Part shown: positions 54,660 through 64,000 of the stretch, piece after piece
How positions within the stretch are numbered: position 1 is the stretch's first letter
How the letters are laid out: each line of letters begins with the position of its first letter
Assembly (NCBI GenBank): GCA_029448655.1
Contig: JACCLO010000002.1
Span: 1,984,001-2,048,000 of the forward strand
Length of the DNA stretch: 64,000 nt
Direction: 5' to 3'
Source of the DNA: Wolfiporia cocos
Taxonomy: Eukaryota; Basidiomycota; Agaricomycetes; Polyporales; Phaeolaceae
The notes under the pieces: generated by a model
The model's database searches: none
Told to the model about the DNA's origin: nothing
What the model saw: the letters and a program-made list of their open reading frames with translations, nothing else
Position numbers and translations under genes: made by a program

Positions 54660-57194
54660 ACATCGCCGAACAACCCGGAAGAAGTGACCACCTTTGTGCA
54701 AACGTTGATGCCCGGGTGGAACTCCGAGCATACCTCGTTCCCACCAATCAGTTCGGAGGCCGGGATAAGTTCTCGGCTATTGAGCCCAGCTTGCACTTGT
54801 CCATGATGTGCAGAGTGCTTAGAAGGGCCATGTCGCATCCCTACTTGATATCTCCGGGTACCTCAACCATGTCCGCCTGCTGTAGTCTCGATCAGACGTT
54901 CTGGCTGTACACGTGCCACTCGGGAGCACCCGAGCGGCCACACCATACGCCTCCTGGGTTGCTTCTTTCCTCACAGACCGCACTGTCCGCACTGACAATG
55001 TCATCAGCGAACCCTACCCTGTGGCAGGAGTAGGCATCCCACAGGGCTCGCCTGTGTCCCCGGTCCTCTCAGCGATCTACTCGCTGCCAGTGTTAACTGC
55101 CCTTGACCATGGGCCCCCCTCGCCAGTGTGCCTTAAGGCCTATGTCGATGATAAGGCCTATGTCGATGACATCGGCCTTTTGGCTGCAGGTCCAACCCTT
55201 ACTGTCACCACCGAGCACTTGCACCGCGCCGTCCCCATCATTATAAACACGCTCACGCGCATTGGGCTCTCCGTTGACATCATCAAGTCCGACCTCGTCC
55301 ACTTCACCCGAGGCCGGGACGACCCCAACTACCACCCGCACGTCACCATCACCCTCCCGAACCAACCCCCCCATATTGTCACCCCATCCCCTGTCATACG
55401 GTGGTTGGGTTTCTGGCTAGACTCCCGCCTCTCTTTCTGCCACCATGTCGAAGTCATGGCGAGCAGGGCACTCTCCGCCGTCTCGACCTTGCGCATCCTG
55501 GCCAACACGGTGCGGGGCCTCTCACTCGCCCCTGCACGCCTCCTCTACACTTCCACTGTCCTGCCGATCCTCACTTTTGGCGCCCCGCTCTACTACCCTG
55601 GACGCCGACAAAAATCCCTCCTCCGCCCGCTTGAACGCGCCCAAGCTGCCGGTCTCCGTTGGCTCCTGGGAGCTTTCCGCACCTCACCCATCCCTGAACT
55701 CCACCACATCGCTGCTATCCTTCCTATCCCCCTTCTCCTCCAACGCCTATCCACGAATGCCGCCATCCGAATACACACACTCCCCCGGGAAGCTCAGGTC
55801 CGAACACGTCTGCCACCCCCCTGGCCTCTCCCGCGACACCAAACGGCCCCCTATCCATTACCGACTACCATGGTTACTCGCAGTCGACACCCCCTTACGA
55901 TAGTGCATCACCTAGCCTCCCTCGTTCCTGTAGATGCTGAGACCACTGACCCCTACCATACAGCACCCTGGGAAAAACAACACGGTTGGGGAGAGCGGTT
56001 GCAGATGAACGTCCCGGACGGCCGCTTGGCCAAGGAACAGCGCAAGGCTTACGTTGACGACCTGCAGGCCACCCTCACCCAGTACCGGACAGAACCCTCC
56101 TCGCTCTTATTCTTCACCGACGGTTCCCGACGACGTGATGGACAGCCACGGCGCAGGACAGGAGCAGGATATGTTGCATATATTGCAGGTACGGAGGTCC
56201 ACACTAGCCGCTTGGGCCTTGGACGCAAGGCGGGCATATACGACGCCGAACTTCTCGCCCTGGCCGCCGCAGCCTTTGCCCTACCCAACCTCCTCGCTCG
56301 CCATACAGCGATACGCATCGTCTACTTCCTAGCGGACAACCAGGCTGCCCGAAGGGCAGCCCCAGACACTACCACCCTGGACAGACCCTATCGATCCTCT
56401 TCAGGAGACACTTCGACACCGCCCTACGATCGCATCCTGGGCTCTCCGTCCACCTACAGTGGTGCCCCAGCCATAGTGGTATCCCGGGAAACGAACGCGC
56501 GGACACCCTGGCCAAGCAGGCGGTGTCGCGCCGGTCCATTGTCCCGCCGTCGCTCTCCTGGCTCCGGGAACACAACTGCGCAAGAGCACTGCGGCGCTGG
56601 AAAACGGACTGGGCTGGCCGTCCCCATACCAACGCAGCGGGCGTCGCCCTCGCCGATCCCCCGTCACTCCGCCTCTCGCGTTTCCACTGGACCTACACAG
56701 GGCCCCGTCATATACACTCCCGCATTGTCCAGCTTTGCCTTGGCCATGGCCACTTTGGTGACTACTATCGCCGCTTCGTCCCTTCTGAGTCCTCGCGCTG
56801 CCCGTGCGATGGGGCCACACTGCAAACGCGAGAACACGTCCTTGTCGACTGCCCCTGACACACTGACGCACGCCACTACCTGCGCGCCGCATCCCGATCG
56901 CTGAATGTTCGCACCCTCCTATCTACGCCGAAGGGCCTCAACGCCATTGCGCTGTTCTTGAAGTCCACCACGGCGTTCGCAAAGTCCCCCCCCCTACCGC
57001 TGTTGTCGACCCAGGGTGAGTCCTACATATAGCACTACCCAAGCTCCCTAAATACCTTCCCTTTCGCACTACCCTACACATGGTCTGCCGCACATCTACT
57101 CCCTCTCCGTCCCACACATAAGCCTCTTTTTTCCGTACACGAACGCCGCAAGTCGTAGTTACTTGACGCGGGATACAAATGTATACAAAAAAAA
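54660..57194 (+). mobile_element. 5'-truncated, decayed non-LTR retrotransposon (LINE)
   Basis: Similarity to basidiomycete LINE reverse transcriptase begins near 54670 with NQFGGR, runs through RT, RNase H and a C-terminal Cys/His motif, and ends in a short 3' region closing with A8 (57187-57194). The 5' end, including any first ORF, is missing, as is usual for target-primed insertion. The element starts only ~60 bp upstream of the start codon of the opposing NRPS-like gene. A target-site duplication was not located. Confidence 0.8.
54690..56995 (+). pseudogene. LINE reverse transcriptase / RNase H pseudogene
   Basis: Fingers: NQFGGRDKFSAIEPSLHL. After a frame change: GHVASLLDISGYLNHVRLL, followed by TAG at 54883. 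The longest open part (54913 on) has GIPQGSPVSPVLSAIY and the active-site segment AYVDD, which appears twice in tandem (55135-55170), then the thumb and RNase H (FFTDGSRRRDGQPRRRTGAG, YDAELLALAAAAFALPN, FLADNQAARRAA). A frameshift near 56395 leads to WCPSHSGIPGNERADTLAKQ and then a C-terminal CPC...REHVLVDC motif, with TGA at 56856 before the usual ARHYLRAASR...TPKGLNAIA ending. At least two stops and two frameshifts make it inactive. Confidence 0.85.
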
Positions 57195-57493
57195 CTCCGA
57201 GCATGTGATATCGTTGCTGTCCGAACTGCTCCCGCGACCGAAGGATGTAGGGACCAGTCAGAGAGATCACCTGCAAGAGATGATATTTTCTCAGCGGTTG
57301 ATATACTGGCGCTATTATCCTAGGTTGCAGCAGCCCTGAGCCTTGTTCTGGGAAGATGGCAGAGAAGCTAGTAGTACGTTCTCGATAATATTAATCGTAT
57401 GGTATTGAGCAACTAAATAGGGATTACGAGCATCCCGATTCCCATGGCCAGATCAATGTTTGAGATCGATCACATTGATGAAGCGCCGGGTTA

Positions 57494-58433
57494 TAAGATA
57501 GTCCTCATACAAACTCATCAAATGTTCCAATACGTGACTGTTACGTGACATAGTCGTTACACTTCCAAATCGGCCCATCACGTAGGAGTTATCGGTCAAG
57601 CGCTGTTCTCATTTCGCGCATTAGTCCAAGCGCTTGCCCGTATCGCCACTTCCCATCTGTACGACACCGTCTATTCAGTTAGCAGCATGTATACTTCAAT
57701 AAAGCTTAATGATGCCTACAATCAACAAAGCCACGATGGAGGGTGTGCGTGGTCGAATTTCGCCAAGACGTTATCCGGCAAAACACGATGTCCATGATAC
57801 TTTTTGTTGGCCCATGCCGCCTGTCGTCCATCTAGTCCTCGACGGTAAGCATCCATGAAGCGCAGCGAGCGGTTATAGTATCTATATAGCACAACTAAAT
57901 CACAGTACATCTGCTGCCTTTGACAATTAAACGGGTGGATTGTAGCTTGCCAACATATCCTGAGGCAGCTGGTGTCCCTGTTTAGCTGCCGGAGCAACCT
58001 AGGACTACCGTCAATGTCATTGGTCGGTATTAATGGTCCAACTCACATTCTCCTTACCCCAATCATTATCTTCCGGACATTCTCGTTCCAAGCTTGAGTG
58101 CGCCCCTAGATTTTTAAGTTGAATAGACGTCGCCTGGGCATGAGTGAGTGCCAGATGGCTCGGGCGGTGCTGAGGGTGATATTGATAAGACAATTTCAAA
58201 TAGCTTGTTTTGGCGTTGACTGTAGTTCCTCCCGTGTAAATGCTAAGGCAGTTCAGCAAAGGCAAGGATCAGAAATCCACCCGCAAGCGATTGTGCGGAA
58301 TGCAATTTTCTACAAATCTGTGGTTTTCGATTTCGGAGACTGTACTGCACAGAATTTGCATTAATTTTACAGTGATTCTGTCACGTTGCTTAGTCATCCT
58401 TTGATGAGTTTGTATGCACTGCACACTATCTTA
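57494..58433. mobile_element. TIR element 1 (~940 bp), TAAGATAG tips
   Basis: Left end from 57494 and right end back from 58433 are inverted repeats: both begin TAAGATAGT, then (after a 5-nt length difference) share CATACAAACTCATCAAA. Subterminal ACGTGAC occurs on both sides. The sequence is consistent with insertion at TA. The same TAAGATAG tip and an internal peptide are shared with the element at 58814-59530. No recognisable transposase; probably non-autonomous or decayed. Confidence 0.65.
57722..57997 (-). pseudogene. Conserved peptide of unknown family inside TIR element 1
   Basis: A minus-strand open stretch with no ATG start. Its core RYYNRSLRFMDAYRRGLDG plus RQAAWANKKYHGHRVLPD (57752-57869) reappears, broken, in the second TIR element. 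I do not recognise a named domain. Conservation between the two elements in the same orientation suggests the remains of an element-encoded protein. Confidence 0.5.
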
Positions 58434-58518
58434 TGAGCATCGCCATCAACGTCTTGCCTTGTCGTACCACCTTGTCGGTCGCATTCCTCATTCCTTCTAG
58501 CTCAGTTTCTAGCCCACA

Positions 58519-60025
58519 ATGTTTGTTACTTCTTTTGCTTCCGACCTCTTAATGTGAGGATCCCGAATCCTGCAGCTTGCTGTCATGCTCAGCGGCACTC
58601 GCACTCATTGTTCACACAGCACTTGGTTCATATACTTGCTACCATGTTATAATACGTGGAAATCAATCGCTCATCGACCTCTCTCTGAACCCGAACTAGA
58701 AAGATGGGCTATGTACTGGTCGGTCCTGGGAGTCGTCCTCACCTTCGAGAACCTTGCGCAATGGCTGATCAGCTGGTATGGTTCTGAGGCGCTCCTTAGT
58801 GACTCATGACTCATAAGATAGACCCAAGTCATACTCAACCAGGGGGTGTCACACCGTGACATCCACGTGCCGCAGACTAATCCGGCATGATCAGGACTTG
58901 TCTATTACATGATATGTAAATTACAAAAACAGAGTACACGTGCTGTCCTGGGCATGAAAGGATTCAATCTATGTTACATTGTCTAGCTTGGCCGAGACAC
59001 CTTCTGGGGTCACTCTACGACCATGGTCGCCGCCCAAGCTGCTTAGGAGCCAGAGAGTCCCTTGCGGTATGCATCCATAAACATCTGCGAACGCATATAT
59101 AATTTATGTAAACGTCAACAATTAACTCACAATATAACGAGGCAGTATATCATACCTTTGAATGTTCGCTTTGTGGATTGTATGCTCTTAGCAATGGTCT
59201 CTCGAGACTACATGTTGGAAGACACAATCTGTATGTCTGGGCATATATTCGATGGATAATGTCATCCTCCTAAATTGTGCGATGCTGACTAATTCGACGG
59301 GTCGGCCACATAAATAGCCACATAAGAAGGGACTGATGCACTTTATCAAAAATCGAAAACCTGAGAATCCTCAACCTTTGTGTTTGCAAGAGATCTCAGG
59401 TTTTAGATTTTACTCAAATGGTCTTTGACCATTGTTATGTCAAATGCAAGTTGCCCACTCTGTCAAACTTGCCTCGGCGTGACAGATTTTGGTCATGTGA
59501 CGTGATTGAGTATGACTTGGGTCTATCTTAAGTACCATTCAGGTTCCCATTCTACTGGGAAGTCAAAACGCTCTTTCTTCTCTTCCTGTCTTTGCCTCAA
59601 ACGCAGGTAGTATTTTTCTGCCGGCATTCGAGCGATTGTGCAATGTTGAAGGCGTGTTGCAGGGGTCGACCTTGGTCTACGCCACGATCCTGCACCCTTA
59701 CCTAACAGAGAAGGAAGCTGACATTGACGCCGCTATTGTCTCAGCGAAAGCCAACACCTTCCTATTCTTCCAGAACTGCTTCGCCACCGTATACAAGAAA
59801 ATGGTCGATGCAGCGACTGGTGCAATTTCACAGAACACTACTTCAGATTCTGCATCAGCTGGCAGTTCTTTAGCGCTGATGCAGGGCTTGTGGAATGCCT
59901 ACGGAACTTCCGCCCTAGGCTCGGTGATCAGCGCTGGTGCACCTGCTCACCAACGTCCAGCACCTTCCCCAGAACCGTCCTCGAGTTCTATTCACTCGGC
60001 TACATCGTCTTCCTCGGATGAGTAA
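58519..60025 (+). CDS. TB2/DP1/HVA22 (REEP/Yop1) family protein with element-bearing intron
   Basis: Four exons: 58519-58553, 58620-58775, 59543-59606 and 59663-60025. All introns are GT-AG and in frame; the second is 767 nt and holds a complete TIR element, while the others are 66 and 56 nt. Spliced product, ~205 residues: MFVTSFASDLLITWFIYLLP, CYNTWKSI...RPLSEPELERWAMYW, hydrophobic hairpin SVLGVVLTFENLAQWLISWF, then PFYWEVKTLFLLFLSLPQTQ, GSTLVYATILHPYL, and the amphipathic EKEADIDAAIVSAKANTFLF. This matches the TB2/DP1/HVA22 order. The family uses hairpin membrane segments to curve tubular ER; Yop1 and REEP proteins are members. The C-terminal ~50 residues are Ser/Ala/Pro-rich. No coding break is seen, so the gene is probably functional if the long intron is spliced. 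Confidence 0.85.
58814..59530. mobile_element. TIR element 2 (717 bp) inserted in the TB2/DP1 intron
   Basis: Perfect 25-bp terminal inverted repeats: 58814-58838 and 59506-59530, both reading TAAGATAGACCC from the outside. Flanks are consistent with a TA target duplication. Inside, on the minus strand at 58983-59097, is a broken copy of the peptide in TIR element 1: FMDAYRKGLSG followed by a stop, AAWA, then after a frame change DHGRRVTPEGVSAKLD. An internal 18-bp-arm hairpin (59349-59366 with 59394-59411) lies near the right end. The element accounts for nearly all the excess length of the host intron. Confidence 0.85.
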
Positions 60026-60204
60026 TTACATCTATATTGCAACACTCATTCCGATACCTTTCTTGCATCGCTCTATCGCCGTGACGGATTTGCTGTGCGT
60101 TGTGCTAGGTCGTATCTGACACGCGTGCGAGCTCGGCTAGAGACCGGTGTGATATTTACAATACAGGCACCGTCAGTAATAGCAATGGCTTCGAGATAAT
60201 TTAT

Positions 60205-62032
60205 TCATCGTTTCCACCTCGCATTCTTTCCTATCGCAAATCTGCAACGGACCATCGAAACTTTGTTCCTCAACCATGGCAGAACGCTGGCATCAATAGC
60301 TGGGCATTCGTCGATGATCAATGCCTCGAGGGGAGCTATGGATGGTTTTTCCGTGGACGGGTTTACCTCCCCATTTGTGGATATCGGAAGTATCGCCGAG
60401 CGCGCGCGCACTAGCTCCATTATGCTCGTCGACTTGAGATATGGGCAACATGAGAAGTCGATGTGTCTCAACCTTGGACATAAACATGCGGAGTTCGACA
60501 GAGCATCGGTGCCGGCAGCATTATGCTTGTCATCATTTATTACGCCAGCCAAGGCTTCTGTTATGTCGTTCACTAAAGTTGACCCAAAATACTTCAGTTC
60601 CAGAAGTTGCAATTCAGTTGCCACGCGAAGGACGTCGAGCAGAGACGACGCCTGAAAGGTACATTTTTGGATCCGTAGCTCGACTAGTGAAGCTGCCGCA
60701 CCAGTGTGTGAGAGGTGTCGCAACAATGGATCGAGAGGGCGCGTCCCTTTGGGTATATGCAAGATGCGGATAGCGGGGATTATGAGCAGGGGCAATATAG
60801 TGTTGTCAACGAGATCATGATACTCGACGGTCAGCTCTGTAAGAAGAGGAAGCGATATAGTACTATCATCGCCCTCGCTCGAATCGTGAATGGAGGTGTT
60901 CGAAAGGCTGAAAATGAGGGAAAGGCTCCGGAGTTTCTGGTTTTGTCGGAGTAGAGAGAGCACACTAGAATCTGCAGATCTTGTGAGGGTTCCTCGAAAA
61001 TGGAAATGCTGTAGATGCCGGTAGTGTTGGACAGCAGCAGTCCAGTCAAATGTCGACGAGTCAATGCTCAGGGTACGCAGTCTTGTGTCAGCGACATTCC
61101 ACAACCAAGGATTAGGAAGTGACCCCTCGCATTCATGGATCTCCAAGATCTCCAAATTGCGTAGCACGTCCGAAGATAAAAATGGTAGTCGCGCATGTAT
61201 TTCGTGCAGCGGGAATGAGGTCACTCGAAGGACCTTTAACACGTCCAATGGCATGTCCTTCAGCTCATCGAGAGCCCAGGGAGTATTTCGGAGACCAGGC
61301 AACAATTTAAGCTCTGTGATTCGCCCATGTGAGCGTTGCCGCCATAATTTTGCTTTTCTGGCTGGTTTCTTGTGCGATAGCACGAGGGTCGACCAAAGTC
61401 TGGAGTTATGCAGAACGGCAGTGCGCCAGTTCTTGCAGACCTGAGCGAGCACGACAGCATGCGTGTGATCGTCAGTCAAGGCTAATGTGAAGATGGTGCT
61501 GGCGACCTCAAAGGGAAGGTTCCCGAAGTGGTAGGAGATGACGGACTCGCGAGCACGGGCTTGATCAATGCCTTGTACGATCTGCTGCCGAAGCGCGTCG
61601 AGTTCGCGTCGTCGTTTAGTATCTTCGCGCCTAACACGTTCAAGGGCAAGGTTTATCATCTGTAGAGCATGATCATACTTGTTCAATTTAAGGAAGAGAC
61701 GTGACGAGCGGGCATATCCCTGCGCTAATGTCAGGGACAGGAGTCAAGACCCATACAGTTCGTACCTGCCACCGGTTTGGTGCAAGATCAATGACTCTCT
61801 TAGAGTCTCTCAGGCTCTCTTTCGTCTTTCCGATCTTCTCGTATACCGCTGCTCTTGAGTCGAAGACAATATACTCCTTCGCGCCATTATCAATAGCCTG
61901 TCAAGCCCTTAGTTGCCGTCTGGATAGCGCAAATTGGAAGCTTACTTTGGTGAATAGATCGAGAGACTCATTCAGTTTGTTCTCTTGAAAGGAGGTTATC
62001 CCTTTCTCAAAATACTCTCTCCAACTGGCCAT
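60205..62032 (-). CDS. TPR + F-box + LRR protein (Pof3/Dia2 type)
   Basis: Starts at ATG 62032 (MASWREYFEKGITSFQENKL), followed by tetratricopeptide repeats across three short exons (AIDNGAKEYIVFDSRAAVYE, YARSSRLFLKLNKYDHAL), then one long exon (from ~61690). The F-box follows at residues ~150-195 (FGNLPFEVASTIFTLALTDD ... VCKNWRTAVLHNSRLWSTLV), then leucine-rich-repeat-like units to the end (LRNLEILEIHECEG, SLVELRIQKCTF, PRLRHIDFSCCPYLKS, LEALIIDECPAI). This architecture is that of fission yeast Pof3 and budding yeast Dia2, SCF receptors tied to DNA replication, genome stability and replisome disassembly. LRRs are degenerate, as in many Agaricomycete F-box proteins. The gene is divergent from glucosylceramide synthase, 152 bp away. 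Confidence 0.85.
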
Positions 62033-62184
62033 ATTGCTTTTGCCAGGTCGAACTTCTTGAATGACGGTGGCCGACTGAGCGCGAGGCAAGCGCCGGACAT
62101 TGACGCGAGCAGTCACGTCGCGTCTTTACGTGACCGTGACGGCCCCCTCCGCTTGCTGCTGTTCGTTCCTCCGGCTTTAACACG
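62033..62184. promoter_or_regulatory. 152-bp bidirectional promoter spacer
   Basis: It separates the start codons of the Pof3-like gene (minus) and glucosylceramide synthase (plus). No TATA box is seen in either direction; the sequence is GC-rich with several CGTGAC-type repeats. Both leaders must be short. Confidence 0.6.
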
Positions 62185-63686
62185 ATGGCTGAGTCTGTCT
62201 CAGATTATGGCACTCTAAGGTCGACTCTCGCATCCGCAAGCATCGCCTGGTACGCTGTACTGTGGTCACTAGGATTGCTTGGCTGCCGCACTGCGTATGG
62301 AGCTTGGATTTGCGCCATGTCTGCCTACTGAAACTGTCCGTATATAGCCGGAAGCGGTACAGGTGTCGCCCGCGGTCTCCTTTGGCATCGGCACCCGTAT
62401 CTTCTGTTCCAGGGGTATCCATACTTCGACCTCTGAAGGGTCTTGACACCAATTTATACGAAAATCTCGAGTCGACTTTTACCCAAGAATACCCGAACTA
62501 CGAAATCTTCCTCTGCGTGGCAGATGAACACGATCAAGCGTTGTCAGTAGTGAGGGATCTGATTGCCAAGTACCCAAATGTTAATGCGCATGTGACTATA
62601 GGCACGTCCCACTCGCAACGTGCCTTGATGTATGCACAGCATGTTCATGAGTGATTAGGAGAGGAGGTGGTGGGTGTCAATCCCAAAATCAACAACCTAA
62701 TCCGATCCTATCGCCAAGCCACGAACGATATTATATGGGTTCTTGACTCCAATGTCATGGTCGATCCCGGCACCCTAGCTCGCTCCGTCGAAGCGCTTGA
62801 CGGTCCTGCCGACCTTCCCGCCACATCCTCGTCCCGACGTCGTATTGCTCTAGTTCACCATGTCCCGTTCGCATGGTCTAGCGAAGCGTTTGGTTCGCGC
62901 CTCGATGAAGCATTTCTCAACACGAATCACGCCAAAATGTACCTCGCTATCAACACCGTCGCCATCGACTCGTGCGTTGTCGGCAAGTCTAATTTGTACA
63001 GACGCTCGGACGTCGAACGAGTGGACGGTTCTCTCAAGCCCATGTCGAATGCAGCGGAGGCCGGCAGTCAACCTGGCCAAAGGGGCCTGGCAGCTTTTGG
63101 CCGATTTCTAGCAGAGGATAACATGATCGCTGGCGCGCTGTGGCACGAGTTGGGCTTGCGGCATGAACTATCGTGCGATGTGGCTCGCAATGCCGTCGGG
63201 AACATGAGCTTGTCGGATTACATCTGGCGTCGAGTCAGATGGATCCGCGTCCGCAAGCGCATGGTGTTCGCCGCAACAATGATCGAGCCCCTCACGGAAT
63301 CGGTGGTCCTCGGCATCCTCACCTCCATTGGAGCAAAGTACCTCTTTGGAATACCCCAATGGCTTTTCCTTCCACTCCACTTCTTGCTATGGCTGTGCGT
63401 GGACCTAGACGTATTTGCTTCCCTTGCAGGTCATCCAGTCCCTCCTTCATCTCGCTGGGCTTTCGTTGGATCATGGGCAGTGAGGGAATTGCTGGCATTC
63501 CCCATATGGCTGCTCGCTATCGTCGGGAGTCAAGTTGAGTGGAGAGGACAGCAATACAAAGTAACGCGGAATGGAGAAGTAAGGAAGGTCTCCAGAGCCA
63601 ACGTGACTGGCTTGTTCGGTTGGTTCAGCCGGCAATTCAATAAGGAGGCACGTGCTGGGTATGAACAACTAGAGCCCCTGGATTGA
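62185..63686 (+). CDS. Ceramide glucosyltransferase (glucosylceramide synthase, GT21)
   Basis: Three exons from ATG 62185. Intron 1 is 62300-62350; intron 2 (62602-62658) has a GC rather than GT donor. The N-terminal signal-anchor is LASASIAWYAVLWSLGLLGC. The GT21 motifs are present: SILRPLKGLD; D1 in FLCVADEHDQA; GVNPKINNL; D2 in WVLDSNVMVD; D3 in FLAEDNMIAG; and the (Q/R)xxRW signature in RRVRWIRVRKR. Two C-terminal spans follow (SVVLGILTSIGAKYLF, WLFLPLHFLLWLCVDLDVFA), plus VRELLAFPIWLLAIVGSQVE. It transfers glucose from UDP-glucose to ceramide at the Golgi/ER, making fungal glucosylceramide, a membrane lipid important for growth and a target of plant defensins. The length (~460 residues) is usual for fungi, and no breaks were seen. 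Confidence 0.92.
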
Positions 63687-64000
63687 TTTGAAGACTCGGT
63701 TATATGTGCACTTTGACGAGTTCTTACAGTCGTTCCCGAAAATAATGTCAAAGTCACTTTTTTTTGCGCGTCGTCTCGACGCGCCAAAATCCAGAGCCAT
63801 CTTCCGACTCGTAAGCGCCTGTAAGTGTCAGAGCAATCAAAACATCGGTTTGGCGAGCGCGTTTGTCCACAGGCGTGACGATGCCCGTAGGGCAATCGCG
63901 TGAGGTACGGTACATAAAATCGAGCTATCATATACCGGTTTCACCCTCCGGCTACGCGATACCCGGCTCCCGACGTGCGCGCGACGTTCAGGCACGCGCG
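63687..64000. other. Right-end flank, no gene recognised
   Basis: The 3' flank of glucosylceramide synthase; nothing supported to the window edge. Confidence 0.5.

Noticed and set aside
54690..56995. LTR retrotransposon or retrovirus-like element
   Set aside because: No LTRs, protease or integrase; the RT, RNase H and C-terminal Cys/His order and the A-tail are those of a LINE.

Overview
This window is a nuclear contig from a filamentous basidiomycete, most likely an Agaricomycete (mushroom or polypore). The evidence is: many short introns (about 47-70 nt) with GT(A/G)NG...CTAAY...YAG signals; gene families typical of that class (adenylate-forming reductase, KDZ transposase, Zn2Cys6 and homeodomain regulators, a Pof3-type TPR/F-box protein, fungal glucosylceramide synthase); and GC-rich coding exons. 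Order or genus cannot be fixed from the sequence. Gene models below come from hand-placed splice sites and family knowledge; nothing was run against a database.

Layout. 0-7 kb is repeat-rich: a small two-domain viroplasmin/RNase H1-N-type gene with a 73-bp-arm hairpin 44 bp upstream, an apparently intact KDZ transposase gene, a ~189-bp tandem array holding a rearranged piece of a KDZ gene, a GC-rich ~285-bp degenerate tandem repeat, and a cluster of ten TTGACC motifs. 7-20 kb carries three paralogues of a fucose-lectin-like beta-propeller gene (7.4-8.3, 16.0-16.8 and 18.6-19.7 kb), a putative secretory O-fucosyltransferase-like enzyme and an ankyrin + VWA protein. 20-27 kb holds an FBXO21-type gene, a poorly resolved membrane-protein gene and a foldback element with two tRNA-like heads. 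27-43 kb is gene-dense: Rcf2/HIG1, an MFS exporter, ketopantoate reductase, D-xylose reductase (these last two divergent), a PB1 scaffold protein and a tandem pair of homeodomain genes.

43-55 kb carries WDR75/Utp17, a Zn2Cys6 regulator with an 8-nt micro-exon, and an NRPS-like A-T-R reductase. A decayed 5'-truncated LINE abuts the reductase gene. 57-64 kb carries two related TIR elements, one of them lying inside an intron of a TB2/DP1/HVA22 gene, then a divergent Pof3-like / glucosylceramide synthase pair sharing a 152-bp spacer.

Most genes are independent housekeeping or regulatory genes, not one cluster. The most unusual material is mobile-element structure: the TIR family with a shared peptide and an intronic insertion, the KDZ-derived chimeric fragment, the composite tRNA-head foldback element, and a LINE whose YVDD active-site segment is tandemly duplicated. 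No CRISPR array, rRNA gene or convincing functional tRNA gene was seen.
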